Assembly: GCA_004026145.2 (NCBI GenBank)
Contig: CP034996.1
Coordinates: forward strand, 11,833,282 to 11,897,281
DNA length: 64,000 nucleotides
From: Takifugu bimaculatus
Lineage: Eukaryota; Chordata; Actinopteri; Tetraodontiformes; Tetraodontidae
Reading direction: 5' to 3'
Of the stretch, positions 1 to 17,200 are shown piece by piece. Within the stretch, counting starts at the first letter, position 1, and each line of letters starts with the position of its first letter. Under the pieces are notes generated by a model. The model made no database searches. It saw only the letters and a list, made by a program, of their open reading frames with translations, and was not told the origin of the DNA. The position numbers and the translations under genes were made by a program.

Positions 1-764
1 AAGATTGTAAACAAACCACATATATTACGGAGCTGTTTAGTCAGTCAGCTGTGCCATGTTGTGTTCTCACGTGTCCTAATGAAGCTAAACGCTCACTCAG
101 TCAGAACTCATGTCATCGAAATGCATCCGGGAAGCAAAGTTACATCTTAAAAGGGTTTCTTTGTCTCACAGCTACCGAGATTCTTTATTCATGGCAAAGG
201 ATCGTTTCATGATTGTGGCCACAACTGGGAAGAGTATTAAATTGTTAATAAGGCCAGCAACATAAAAAAAAAAATCCAAACAGAGCGGGAAAAAGGGTCC
301 CCCCGCCTCTGGAGGCTCCAGCTGATAGAGCCCTCGCAGCCCCCAGAGATGATTTCAGTCTTACACTGTGTGTAATTACCATAAAAATTGATTTTAAACA
401 CATGACTGAAATAACGATAAGGGGAGTTTTTTATCCCTCGGAGGAAGCATGTGCGTGTGCGTCTGAAAATAGCCCTTTTTGCCAAAGTCATATTGCTTGA
501 AAGAAACGTCTTCTGCTCGCCGGCTGTCACTTGACATCAAATCTCCTCACCAGCTGAGATCAGATAACATAAAGACCGATTCCAGCGCAGCAGGTTCTGA
601 CGCGGTGGATCAATAGCAGAAGCTTTTTCTGCTCTTTAATATTGCATAGGCCTACTGCCAGGAAAACCGGGTCAGATGTCTTCAGTGAAGCTGGACCGGA
701 GTGCGTCTGGTTCTGACGGATTTCACCCGAGTTTCCCCTCAAAAGTGTGTTTTGGTGCTTTCAG
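1..764 (+). other. dlg4: dlg4 intron (3' part) upstream of the first visible exon
   Basis: There is no PDZ-like coding sequence here in any frame. The next exon opens in mid-codon at 765 after the acceptor ending at 764, so this stretch is read as the end of an intron. The earlier exons, coding for the N-terminus (the palmitoylated cysteines in the family) and most of PDZ1, lie before base 1. Nothing else is recognisable. Confidence 0.75.
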
Positions 765-4941
<4,177 letters not shown>

Positions 4942-6105
4942 TGCTGCGCCCGCAAGACCCCGCCACCTTCACGAGCACCGCCCCGCACCGCCATTCACTC
5001 TCACCAAGCCGGCCTCGCCCGCCTGCCTGTCCTCCAGCAACGCCAGGCCGGGGGCCGTCACTGAGACTGCGACAGAGAGGCATAGGCCAAGACCAAAAAG
5101 AGACTCTGACACAGAAACGAACAGGGTGAGGGGGGTAATTAGATGGGTAATTAGAGCGCATGAAACCGGTAATTCCACTTAAAGGCAGAGCGTTATGTTG
5201 ACACTTTCTGTTCAAACACTTCTTGGACAGCTCTAAATACAGCTGCGTCCCACATGTCCCCAAACTCAGCTTATTTAGTGCTGCCAAAACACTCCCCCCC
5301 CCCCCCTCCCCCAGTTCAGGTGCAGTCTCCCAGCAGGTTAACGAGCAGCGAGATGTAGTCGCTGCCAGATTTCCGACGCTCTCTGGTGGTGAAAACCAGC
5401 GCATGCAGTCTGGATTTACTGGACATAAGTGGACACACAGGTGTGAACAGGGTGTGAACAACAGCAGAGGGTGACCCAACAGACACCCGTCAGCACATCA
5501 CCTCAAGTCCCCCCCCCCTGGTCATCACCACCGGCCCCCCTTTTTATACATCACCACCAGGCTTTCTCTGCTCGGCCTCCTACTCCTGTCTGCTCTGCCT
5601 TGCCCCTTGACAGGAAGCGAGGAGGACCCAGAACAGGGCGCCCAGTTTATCCCCAGCCCCCCCCCCCCCCCTCCACTTGCTTTTTTTTGAGCGCCAACTC
5701 AAAACTAAAAACCTCAGTGACCAAGAATTACACCTACTTAATCACTCCATGTTGAATATTGCGAAGCATTATTTATAGGCAGTTCAAATTATTATAATGA
5801 TGAAGAATTTGTGCATGCATCCTGAGAGCTAATTTAGACAATAAAAAAATTTAAAAAAAAAAAAACAATAGAAAAATCTGACAAAAAAAAAATGGAATAA
5901 AAAAATTGAACCTTGAGGGAGCGAGCGGGGGCGAGATCGTGTCCACGTCACGGTGGAGGAGTTTAAGCATGTCTCACGGAGGAAGATGAGAAGAGGACAC
6001 ACTGACAAAAACAGAGAGACCACAGTTTAGCCTCTGCTCTCTTACACACACGCGCACACACACACACACACGTATCCTCAGCTGTATCCTAGCACACTCC
6101 TCTCC

Positions 6106-6129
6106 GGGGGGGGGGGGGGGGGGGGGGGG
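6106..6129 (+). repeat. 24-base G homopolymer in the dlg4 3' flank
   Basis: An uninterrupted run of 24 G, 1.17 kb after the dlg4 stop. It can form a quadruplex as RNA or DNA, and its length is likely to vary or be mis-assembled. Confidence 0.9.
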
Positions 6130-6739
6130 TGCAGGCTGTTCTGACCTGCTTGTCATTTTCCAGGATGAATGTTCTCTCTGCAGGCACAAACAGCAGAGCC
6201 GCTAGCGTTCTCCCCGTCACGGCCGACTCTTCCAAACGAATCCCTCAGCTGTTCCCGGTGGACGCTGTGGACGCCATGGTGTCCTGTGGGTGTGGAACCT
6301 CCTGTGTGGGAGGACAAGTCTTCTTTTAGTCTCTCTCTTCCACTTTTTCTCAGCTTCGTTCTCCTGGTGTCAACACAAATTCAAAGTTCAATTATGTTTA
6401 GCAAATAAATGGCCTATATACATAAAGAAATTAATTAATTAATTAATATAAATATATATATATGTTTTTTATGACAATTTCTAAGAGACTAAGTATATAA
6501 AGCTCTACACCTCCAAATGATTCCTTTGGGTAATATTGTGGTTCGGTTAGATTTATTCACATCCCCATTTTATTGTTGCAAAAATCCGATTTTTTTGGTT
6601 TGTTTTTTTTCTTTTTTGTTTTAACAGGAATAACTGAACCAATCGAGTGGATTTAATGCAGATCACACCAGAACTGACACGTTTGAGCTGTGAGTGGGGG
6701 AAAACGAATGGCAACACTTGTACAATGCGGCTGTGTGTC

Positions 6740-6741
<2 letters not shown>

Positions 6742-6773
<32 letters not shown>

Positions 6774-6850
6774 TGAGTGAGTGAGTGAGTGAGTGAGTGA
6801 GTGAGTGAGTGAGTGAGCGAGCGAGCGAGCGAGCGAGCGAGCGAGCGTGT
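6742..6850 (+). repeat. Compound microsatellite (GT)n-(GAGT)n-(GAGC)n
   Basis: About 29 bp of GT repeats pass into GAGT units (6773-6817) and then GAGC units to about 6847. The ordered change of unit suggests stepwise point mutation and expansion within one locus. Confidence 0.9.
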
Positions 6851-7792
6851 TATATATGAAATATAAATGATCTTTTAAGGACATTTCTATCCTTTCTAAC
6901 ATCCACTGGTGGTTATGATGTTTAATGCATCAACGGGTGTTGAAGATGTAGTGCAATACTGCTACAATGTTATGCAACGAAGATGGTTTTATGTGTCTAA
7001 GGTGAAAGAAAATATATAGATACATATATATAGGTTTGCACTGATGGCATACTTATGCTACAGGTACCAGCAGGAAAAGGACGGCAGGTAAAAACAGAGG
7101 GACTCCATGGTTTTTTGAGCATGTGTTTGTATTTAATTTGTTCTGATTTGTAAGAGTGAAGTTGGAACTGTTGATGGAAGTGACCATTCATATCTATCGT
7201 TCTTTTATTTTGGCTCACCGGCTTCTCTCAGCTCTTTGGTGGAACAGCGGAAGCTCCTGAGTGACGATTATCAATTTCTGTTCTGGATATTTAGAACTGT
7301 CACCAGTTCCATTTTAAGTCTGTATATATATATGTTCTTTTGTATTTTGTTTAATTTATTTATTTTCTCCACACTGAGAGGACTTTTTGAGTCTGGGGCC
7401 AGAAATGTTGTAAATATAACTGAGATGTTGAAGTGCTGCGTGGCTTCATATTGAGCCGCGCTCAGTTCATCAAGCCAACTCAACACACACACACACACAC
7501 ACACACACATCTACACACGCACACAGCAATACTAGCACATCCACACATCCATTTAAATTTACACATGGAAGGGTTCATCAGAACAACATGTGATCCATGA
7601 TTGGGATATGTTTTCAGTTTATTCCTTTGGAGGGTCGATGTGTTTCTCAATATCTCTCTCAGCCATTCATATCAGAGTGTGATATTCCTTATGAATTATA
7701 TGAATTTTTACAAAAAAAGAGACTGAATTACAAAGTTACAACAGAGTCAACTGATGCAGAAGAATATATTTAACAATGGTAATATCAAGCAA

Positions 7793-7798
7793 AATAAA
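7793..7798 (+). terminator. dlg4: Candidate polyadenylation signal for dlg4
   Basis: AATAAA followed within 30 bases by T/G-rich sequence (gcttgttgtaaatt). It is the last convincing hexamer before a long non-coding spacer. Earlier hexamers at 5840 and 6404 are alternatives. Confidence 0.3.
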
Positions 7799-10789
7799 AT
7801 GTTCCAGTTCAGTGAAGCGCTTGTTGTAAATTAGCTATAAAATAATAAAATTAATTTAAAAATGCTTTCTGACAACTGACTCAGTGGTCTCGTTTACCCC
7901 CACCCCAATCCCAACCTTAGCTGTGTTGTGACGATGATAATGATGAGGAGGAGGAGGAGGAGGAGGAGGAGGAAGACTTGTTGGAGACTAATCCGCCAGA
8001 AGGGGGCGCACTCTGTCTAGTTTCTGCAGACCGTGTTTATTTCGGATACGCACCCATTTTATAAGCACACAGTTAGAACTGTTCTCCAAACTAGTCTCTA
8101 GTTACTTTCGGTGTGAAAAGGTTTGTTTTGGGTTTTTTTTTGGTTTCACAAAAACTCGTAATTCACACGAAATAACAAATATGAGTGACATTACTGAAAA
8201 GTAAACATGACGTTTTCGAAACACTGTTATTGTTCATGTACCATCATCAAACTAGACCTCTGGACAGAGTTTGATGTTAGGTTGCATGAAAGAATTTCAT
8301 TTTTTGTGCCAGGTTTCCTTTTCCTCCTGAGCTCCTGCTTCTAATGGTCTCACATACACGTGCACGTGCGTACTGTGGTAAATCAAACAGGGAAAAGACA
8401 CGTAAAAAGCTTGGCTCACACCTACAGTGAGCAGCGACAGTGTGACATTTGCTTTCTGTGAGTGGCAGCCAGCGTCTAGAAACTCTGTGGATACTTGTAA
8501 AGTATCTGCCCAGGACTTAAAACAAACCATCTGTTTGAACAAAGCGATAGAGTTGCACAAACCTGAAGGTCCCTTTGAGCAAAAGATGACATGTCGGGTC
8601 ATTTTACCCATCTGCAGCCACAGGACATTATAGCAAAACCTAAAACACGAAGCTCCCGTGGCGTCACACGCAGTATAGTGTGTCGGGCACGATCCTGGGG
8701 AATGTATCTAAAATAATAACATTAATAATAAACATGGAGCTCTGCATAGATCGCTCCCCCTCAAACCTGTGGAGGGGGCACAATGTAAATGCACAGGGTA
8801 AACAATTCTCATCTATTCATCTTTGTTTTCGCTCTGTTCTGGATTAAAGAAGGATAAATGTGTCATAGCTGAAAGATGAACTACCTGGTCCCCACTCTAT
8901 TACCAACTGAAAGTTAGAGAACGAAGGATTTAACGGAAAGAGGAGGGCCCATCCATCAAAGGTCGTAAACACGATTTATACCTGCAGCCTGGTGTAGTGT
9001 ATATCAAAGGCCTTAAAGTGATCCATTTCTCCGGTCCACGTGGTTCCCCCAGTCTCCTATGAACCATTAACAGGCTTCTCCTCCATGCGCCGTGTAATAT
9101 GCAGCTACCCACAAGCTGTTGGAGGGAAGCGCACTTGGATGGGAGAGTATGGCAGATGTCTGAGTGATGGGCCGCTGAAAGAGAAATCGCGCCAAGGTAA
9201 CGTGGCTACGTCAAGATCAGAGCTTGAAATTCCTTTTGATAAAGCAGACGAGCGCTGAATGGCTCCGCGCTTTCGGAAATCTCGAGATGAATGTCGCAGA
9301 TGTCCGCGCAATTAAGTGTCTCGTTTTGCTGCCAGACTCCTCTCTTTCTTTCTTTCTTTCTTTCGTCTTTTCTTTTCTTTATTTTTTTGACAATGGGATG
9401 TCAGCAGGCAGGGACTGGATTTCAAACATGTTCAAAACAAGGTGGATTTAAAAGTTCTGGTGTGTGTGTGCTGGTCCTGCATCTGGTTCTGGATACAGTG
9501 GTGATGAAGGCTGGATTTGGATGAAAGGGCAGCTGACATATGTGGCTTGTGAGCGCTGAAAGGAGGACTCGACTGAAACTTACCTCAAAGCGCTCAGAGC
9601 AGCTTCAGAGCCGCCGCTGCACCTTCGGCTCAGGAAACTCGGCAAAGCATTTCAGGACAAGCTTCTACCGGTGCGTCTGGAGGCCGCTGAGTCCAAGAAC
9701 AGCATATTAAAATCATAAAATGTTATCAGATGTGCGTCTGCAGCATTTCCTCGGTCAGAGTGAAGATCCTGTCTGGTCCAGCATGAGCTCACAGCAGAGT
9801 TTCGGTCTTATTTATATGGACCTCTTTGGCTGCACGCAGCGGGCTGCCATCATTATTGATTGCACAGGCTACACCCTGCAGTCAAGGATCAAACGGACAG
9901 CATTTCTATGTTAATATTCCATTATTAATTTTGGCCTGCTGCATCTCACTCTCGCTGTGTCTCCGGGCCCTCTCAGCCCTCCTACACCCTTAAGTTCCCA
10001 GCTGGCACCAGTCAAGCTGTTTCTCCTCCTAATCTCTTGTTTATCTTGAGTAAATCGGGGTGATGTCATCGATGCCGCTTCACAGCAGCGTTTCAGACTG
10101 CTTAAAGATCAGATGCTCAGATCTTCTGGAGATGTCACTTCACTGTCACTAACCTTTGGGGATTTGTAGACCATAAAACTACTGCGATGTTGTGCCACAA
10201 TTCCCAACATTATGCTGGATTATCCCAAACACTCAGAGTCTCAAAGTGACAGAAGCTCCACAAAGTAGCCAAACCTTGCCAAACAAGATAATTCTTTGCT
10301 GATTTATGCGCAGAGCAAGTTAAAGGAAAAGGGTTGCGTGAAGTATTTTGGCATGTTTATTTCTTTTGAAGCCCTTTATATCAATTAAAAACTAGCACCT
10401 TGACTTCAAAGGAATGTTATTCTTTTGCGCTCAATAAAAAACAACCTTGGAAATCATCAAAATGACAACAGTTGAGCACAAACTATGGCCGAGGGAATGA
10501 CGGCAATCACATCTTTCTGTTGACAGTCACCCGTGCTAAAAGCACCTTTCAAGGAGGAAGAGCAGACGATCTCGCAGTAGTGGCGACGACGTACAGGAAT
10601 GCGTCGGCGTTCCAGTTTTAAAACGCTGGCAAACACACAAATGAGCCTGCTAAAGTGCCGTTAATGTTAATGGGTGCTTCTGGTGATATATGGGCGAAAC
10701 AAGCTTAGAGGATTTGGAGAAGCGTGGGAGGAGCTAATCTCTCTGTTAAAGGAATCGTAGAAGACTTTGAAGAGGACCAGTATCATCCT

Positions 10790-11075
10790 GTTCCTGGGGT
10801 CCTTCTGTGTAGCGTTCTCCCTGTGTCTGTGGGGTTCTCTCCGGGTACTCCAGCGTCCTCCCTTGGCCTGCAGACGTGCATTAGGGGAATAGGCTCGCTG
10901 GTGACTCCAAACTGACCTCAGGTGTGAGTGTGTTGCGTTGCCACGGGTTGAAGATGCTCTACAACGAGCTGGCGACTGTCCCCCGTCTCTAGAGCAGAGG
11001 CAGCTGGGATAGGCTGCAGCTCCCCTGCTACCATACTGAGGGATAAACAGTAGGAGGATGGTCGGATGGTTCCAT
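10790..11075 (+). repeat. Degraded dispersed fish retroelement (SINE/LINE 3'-end type)
   Basis: The stretch carries the wording of a very common teleost dispersed repeat. It has GTTCTCCCTGTGTCTGTGGG, then TCTCCGGGTACTCC, then GGTGACTCCAAACTG, GAGCTGGCGACTG, GCAGCTGGGATAGGCTGCAG and GAGGGATAAACAGTAGGAGG, and ends in GGAT/GGATGG units. Many substitutions and small gaps mark it as old. The family name was not determined. Confidence 0.6.
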
Positions 11076-12753
11076 GAAAGCCTCTGGAATTCAGTCAGTT
11101 CAGAGAACGCACGAGCATACAATTAAATCTGAACAATGTGTCACCGCTTCCTGCGAGCTACTGAACCCTGGAATTAACATTTGCAGTCAGATTCTGATAG
11201 AGCCGTCTGTCCAATCACTCGCAAAATCCAATAAACGAAACTGAAATGCATTCAACACAAATTCGCGCCATTAGAACGAGTGAAAATGTCACAAACCATA
11301 TGAGTTCCCCCCCCCACCACCACCTAAACTAAAGGGTATGTTGGGATCTATTCCTTTACTGCAGCTAACCACCGGAGACACAAGATAAAAATTGGCATTG
11401 CTACCGCAACGCAGCTGCACTGAGAACTCTTTGGTCTGCTCTCAGCAGTTTCTCCTTGGATTGGCCTGAATGTGAAAGCTACGTTTCCCACATCTCAAAG
11501 GCTTTCAACAATATGTGACAATCAGTGAAACTGGGACGGCATTCAGGTGTCTGATTACACAGCCTCGACGGGGATAAGCACAGTGTGTGCCAACAGCTGA
11601 CAAATAGCCTCGTTTTCAGGCATTGATAGGTAACGCTTTTAACAAATCTCTTCTGTCGTACACTCAAGGGCTTCTTCAAGCTATAGACTATGTGCAAAGA
11701 TGAATAATAGAACCTCCCAAGAACATTTCTCAGTCTTACTTCAGGATTGATTCCTGTAAGAGCCCCTATAACTCGTCGTTGCCGGAAGTGGGATGATAAT
11801 AAAAGCCTATGATGAGAAATTCCATGTAGTGCCTACATGACGGCTTTGGGGAATTGAAGACACTTAAGTATCTGAAATTACGGAAATGAGCAACAGGCTT
11901 TAGAGAGTCTGGGTGAAATTTTTTATTCTCTTGCATCCAACAAATGTCTTTACAGTAAGTTGTACATTTTTTTAGAGAGACTCTCCCCCCTGTTATTTGT
12001 GGAGATAGTTAATGTTTTACAGCAACCACAGATATGTGAATAGGGGAGATCAATTAATTGTAACTCAGAGCACTGCCTAATTATTCAGCTTCATGGATTA
12101 TAAAACAGACCAACTGTATTTTGATTCAAAAAAGGGTTGCAGCCTCCCTACTGCAAAAATTAAAGGGTGTCCTGGCCTTGTTATTAAGCTAGACTTGCTA
12201 ATGTCTTATTTATGGTTTTGTCATATGAACTTAAAATTTGCATTTTCTGTTATTTATGCCGACATCTCTCCCAGATCTTCTTCTAAAGTGATTCTATTCA
12301 GCTCCCCTTGTGGATAACTCTTTAATTAAACAAGAAAATAAGCTGTGCTGCAACGCTGATGTAATGAATCGGTAATGTCAGAGCTCCCATTAAAGTATGC
12401 AGTGATCAAATTACTATTGCAAAAAAATGGGTGTACGGGTGCGGTGGCTGTCACAATACACGCCATCTTTAAAAGGCTCTGCAAACGTGACGCAAATACA
12501 TGATAGGACCTTTCTAATGCAAGCCATGCTAGTTAAGCAGAATGTGTTTTCTTATCAGACTGCCACAGAAACTGCAAAAAAGGCCGATGCAGGCAAGACT
12601 CCCCGTGGTCAGGTGATGTTCTAAGTTCTGCATTTTGGCATATTTGCACATTCCTTTGACCTCAACGGAATAAAGTGCTGCTGAGGCTGCTCTGAACTGG
12701 ATTAATTTAGTTCTTGGGTGTTATTTGACATTGCATTTAAAAAATGTCCCCAA

Positions 12754-12754
<1 letters not shown>

Positions 12755-12819
<65 letters not shown>

Positions 12820-12822
12820 GTG
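12755..12822 (+). repeat. (TG)n microsatellite
   Basis: About 68 bp of nearly pure TG, with one GC change near the end, followed by G-rich sequence (12823-12838). Confidence 0.95.
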
Positions 12823-13349
12823 GAGGGGGAGGGGGAGGGTATTTTTTAAAACTGTCCTTATTCCAAGATGTTATTATTATTAGAAACTTGTGGGGTCTGG
12901 TTAATTGTTTACTGCAACTTCCAGCCTTCATCTAAAAACAGCATGCCACTACTTGTGCACATAAAACACACCCGCATCAAGAGCCGGAGCCTTCAGACAT
13001 TACCGGAAACGTAACAATCATCCTGTCAAGATAATAGCAGTGCCGCGAAGCACAAACGTTCTAAAATCTGAAATATTTTAAGGTCCTTGTCAAAAGTGTT
13101 GTCAATTCTGTTGGATGGTAATTTACATTTATGCCGTGCCACAAGTGAGTCTGTATAGAATGTAGATGTGTAAATAATCATTAATTCGGTCGACATGAAT
13201 TACAGTGATAGTTTAATGTGTCTTGGGGTTAGACTGTTTAGGAGTCGCCTTTCTAAAAGTGTTCCGAGCCCAACATAATATATAGGTGCGTAACAAAACA
13301 AACTGAACATTAAATTGCTGTCAGACACCCGTTTTCGTGCGTTTATTTT

Positions 13350-14192
13350 GAAGGCCTTTACCGGAAGTATTGCGTCCTGCCGCGAGCCCTTGATCGTGGT
13401 GTTATGGTAACGGTTGTGGGCGGAGCTTGCTGGTGCCGTTCCGCTCCGCGTTTGATGCGGGGATGAAAACCCCGGTGACCAGCTTTACGAGCTACTTCTG
13501 CGCACAACTTTTGATACCCGCCGTGAGACCAGACCGCATCCCTCGCCCGGAGGACAAAGTAGACATTTCTGACAGTTTCAGACTAATTAAACTCTCCATC
13601 CAGGCCAGGTCAGAGGCGTCTTGCGCAACATCCCTGCCACCTTTTGTGCATTTTTTTCCCCCTTCGAGGCGAATATTTTTGGGAGAAAAGAGGGCAGGTA
13701 AACACCTGCCGGCGATGCCTTCCCCTGGACGTCTGGAGAAAATGCGGAGGTAGTTCGGCAGCGACCGGTGAGGAGGATCATCCCCGGCATGAGCAGATGC
13801 GCTGAGGAGCCCGGGGTGTGGATTGATTGAGTCTGCTCGCTCGTCGAGCCGGAGGGCTGAATTTGGAAGAAGTCGTGTGGAGCACAAAGAGCGCATTAAG
13901 GCAGCGGAGGCAAGTTTCAACCTCGCAACTCATGTGCCGACAGCAGAGAATCGGGCCAGTCAATTTGTTCTTTCTTAATTCGTTGACTCTCGCCACCTGA
14001 AGTTGGACAATTGAGGGAAGTTTCGGTGTACCCGCTGGCATTGAAGTCTCTTTTTTTATTTTTTAAATTATTCTACTGCAGTGATTCCACCGACGTGTGA
14101 AGCTCTAAAGTCCACTTTAAATCTCAACTGCACAGCCGAACTCCACTTGTCAAATCCCTTTTTGAACTGTTGTTTTGTCGGCGTTTGATGCC
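13350..14192 (+). promoter_or_regulatory. ephb4: ephb4 promoter / 5'UTR region
   Basis: This CpG- and GC-richer stretch precedes the ephb4 start codon; AT-rich DNA lies to its left. No TATA box was identified and the transcription start cannot be placed. It includes several short upstream ATG frames (for example 13714 and 13788) that would be uORFs if transcribed. The call rests on position and composition only. Confidence 0.4.
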
Positions 14193-14271
14193 ATGGAGCT
14201 GACACATTGGAGCGTTTTCTTCCTGCCTTGCATCTTCCTCCACTGGACTCTCCGGACTTCTGCAGAGGAAG
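14193..14271 (+). other. ephb4: ephb4 coding exon 1: signal peptide
   Basis: ATG at 14193 begins MELTHWSVFFLPCIFLHWTL, a hydrophobic secretion signal. It is followed by a probable cleavage near TSA-EE, matching the MEL start and ALEET junction of mammalian EPHB4. The exon ends after the first base of a Gly/Glu-region codon. The start is chosen because it is the only in-frame ATG that gives a signal peptide. Confidence 0.88.
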
Positions 14272-17200
14272 GTAAGTCTGATGATGCTTAGACTTTCCTG
14301 TGGTTGCAGTTCTTCCTCCCCGAAGATGCAACCAAACCAAATAGGCCATTTAAAAGGATTCTGATGTGCTTCCTCCAAACACTCTCCATCTGACCTGACA
14401 TTAACTCAACTATTGACATATTCCCCTTCGCTCCTTTTCCTTAATTGACTCGCTGTTTCTTATATGCTCCTCAAAAAAGGTTCAATTTGCACCAAAAAAG
14501 TAACATTGATTCCTTTCAGGATGGCCATTTCCTAGACGCAGTCACTATTAGTTTTCTCTCCCCAGTCATCAAAAGCACCCTGGGGACTCAACCAATTCAC
14601 CCTGAAACCAATAAAACACATCTGGTGCGTTGAGGCTAATACATGTCTAATGTGCTCTCTGTGGTGGCGGCGGTGCGAGCCGCTTTGATGCTTTGAGGGA
14701 AAACAGCTGACATCCCGGAAAAACTGATCAATTTCTGCCCCCTTCATCTGCACCAACAAACAAACTGACGTGGATTAGCAGTCAGAAACCAGCCGGGGGG
14801 GAAGGGGGGCAAATGTGATGTCTTAGAAGGAAACGGTGAAAAATATCAGGCTTTTAGCTTGTTTGGCCAGACTTGTTTATAGTTCCGCACCATCGGCATA
14901 ACAAGAGGACCAGTTTCTGGGTGATTTGCCTAAACACGGGAAGCCCTGAGCCACACAGGCACATTAAAGCATCGTCAGGCTGGGGGTGTTTATTCACTCA
15001 GCATCTCCCACCACGTCTCCATGTTTTAGCGGCTTTATCAGGGAACATTTCACGACGTTTGAGTCATCTTTAAGTTGATGCGCCTTTGTTTTTGCCGAGG
15101 AAACTGTGAAAAGAGCTTTCAGAAGAAAACGGTCTTAACAAATAGCAGGTCTGTGTTTCACGAGGGATTAAAGGATATCTTTCTATTGCAGTTATTTTTT
15201 TCTGCCGGGCTCTGAGAAGCACCAACTGCTTGAGGATGCGTGCTGCTTTTTTTTCTTTACTCATTATTTCTCGCCGTGCTTTCTCCCGGTAGATGCTGAA
15301 GCCTTATGCGGCGCCACGGTTGATTTCATTTGCCTTTTTTTTTCAACTTTGGCATCGATAGAACGGATGTGCAAACGCAGACTTGCAGAACGGGGACGCG
15401 ACACTTGTTTCTTCGGGCGATTCCCGATGTTGGTGACTGTGAAAATAAATATGCAGTGCCAACAATGAGCACTCTAACAATGAAACTTTTCCTTTCTCGA
15501 TGCCCTCCAATCAGTGGTCCCTGTAAACAGGAACGCCGTGAACATGCATGACCAGTCAGGCACTGTGGCCAGGAATTTCGGTCTGTCATCTGCCTCTGGT
15601 TTGAGGTCGGACTCCCGATCTGCTGATGCCAGAGCTCCTTTTTCTGCAGGATGTGCTGCATTATGTGTGTTCACGCAAGGTTTCATGTGGAGTGTTTTGG
15701 AGCCCGGGCTCACCACTTGTGCACACACCCCAAAAGAAAACTCTGAATTTCCACGTCGACCCAAAGTCTTGATCCCTACAAGGGGGGAAAAAAACTGTTG
15801 ACTTTTTCGTGCACTGTGGGATTTTCCCAGACCACTGAGGCTGAAGAGGTCTGTTTCAGCTGCAGACTCTGTGACCCGAATCGGCTCCAAAGGTCACTGG
15901 CGGGGACGAGTCCCTGTTGCTTCCCAAAGCAAAAGCACCTTGGCTCGGCTAAGAAGAAAAATGAAGAGGATGTTTGCCTTTAGTTCCAGTTGTTTATCCT
16001 TCCCTCGCATAACACGCGACATAAATGTTCAGCTGTCGGTGGCAGGGAGCATTCCGACACCAAACCTGCCTCCGTCCGCGATTCGTCCTGCTCTGCATGC
16101 AGGTGCAACATGGGCTGGATGGGAAGAGCAGACGCACCATGGACAAGGGTCAACGTGCCTTGTCGACCCACTCAGGAACATCTGGGTCTTGCCAAGTGTG
16201 AACAAGATGTCAGAATTCCACATTGGTTAATGGGCCGCTCCTCAGCCAGTATGCTCCGGATCGTCCTCCCTCTTGTTCTTCACCTTGTACCGAATTCCGT
16301 AGTGAATTGATGGGAGGGTAGATGAAGCTTCCAGCTGCCAAATCTCCTCCTTTTCCAACGTAAGGATAAATGACTCTCTTACACACACCACTTGCTCGCT
16401 CAGCACACGGATCTCTCTTCTGTCTCCAGGAAGATTAAAACATGAACCTCTTGATCAGATAATTACGTTGGCGGGAAATTCATAGCGAGCTTTGGTGAAA
16501 ATTAGTAATGGAGGTGAGTGTACGTGGAAATAATCTCGTGTATCTGGCCAGGTTTTCAGCCTCCACCCCCCAGATGTGACCTACGATCCACCAATGTTGG
16601 CTCCCCTCCCCGCACCCCTTTAAAATTCCTTCCACATGCAATTTCTCGCTGCCACACATGGCAACAAGCTGTTTGTGTCTAAAAGGCTGCTGGCTTTTCC
16701 ACCTTTGGGCACCTACAACTCCCAATTTTTAGCCCGTAATAATAGAAGGTGAATAAAAACATTGGTGTTTGAATCACGTAGGCCTCCATCACAGCGGTTG
16801 CATTTTTAGCCCTGATTTTCAGCCAAATTCCAATAAAGCAAAGTGCATTAAAGGGGAAAGACGCTGGCTTTCAAATAATGATCTGTTTAATTTGGAGCCT
16901 TTTTGTCACCAGTATCAAAAATGGCTTTCAACATCCTCAGTCTGGTAGTGGCAGCGTCCTTTTAGCAAATTTCTTTATTTTGGCCCTGCAGGCTTTTACT
17001 CGGCACTGCTGCATTTTACAGCATTATAAATCCTTCAGCACAGTGGCAATGAGGGCAATACTGTCTGCGATACAGTTAGTTACCATTCGTGCAGCTGCTG
17101 CCTCGTATGTACAAATCATCTTTTTAGCATTGTGCATCTGCCAGTGTGGTTTTGTTAGCATAAGCACGCCTGGTTGTCTGTTAACTTCTGCTGAAGGGAA

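Larger units (their letters stand above)
4942..7815 (+). other. dlg4: dlg4 3' flank, probable 3'UTR
   Basis: There is no gene-like ORF on + after the stop. The stretch is mixed: C-runs (5294-5313), an A-rich block (5840-5900), a CA run (6042-6072), a 24-G run, a TTAA/TA block (6431-6463) and a compound microsatellite. AATAAA hexamers occur at 5840-5845, 6404-6409 and 7793-7798. The 3'UTR end cannot be fixed by eye. The last site followed by GT-rich sequence would make a 2.86 kb UTR. Confidence 0.4.
7816..13350. other. Intergenic spacer between dlg4 and ephb4
   Basis: No exon-like sequence recognised on either strand. It contains (GAG)n at 7944-7973, a TTTC-rich tract at 9342-9380, a degraded dispersed repeat (10790-11075) and a TG microsatellite (12755-12822). 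The rest is unique-looking, moderately AT-rich DNA. Confidence 0.6.

Noticed and set aside
10667..11122. 151-codon minus-strand open frame
   Set aside because: Lies across the dispersed fish repeat at 10790-11075; no protein similarity.
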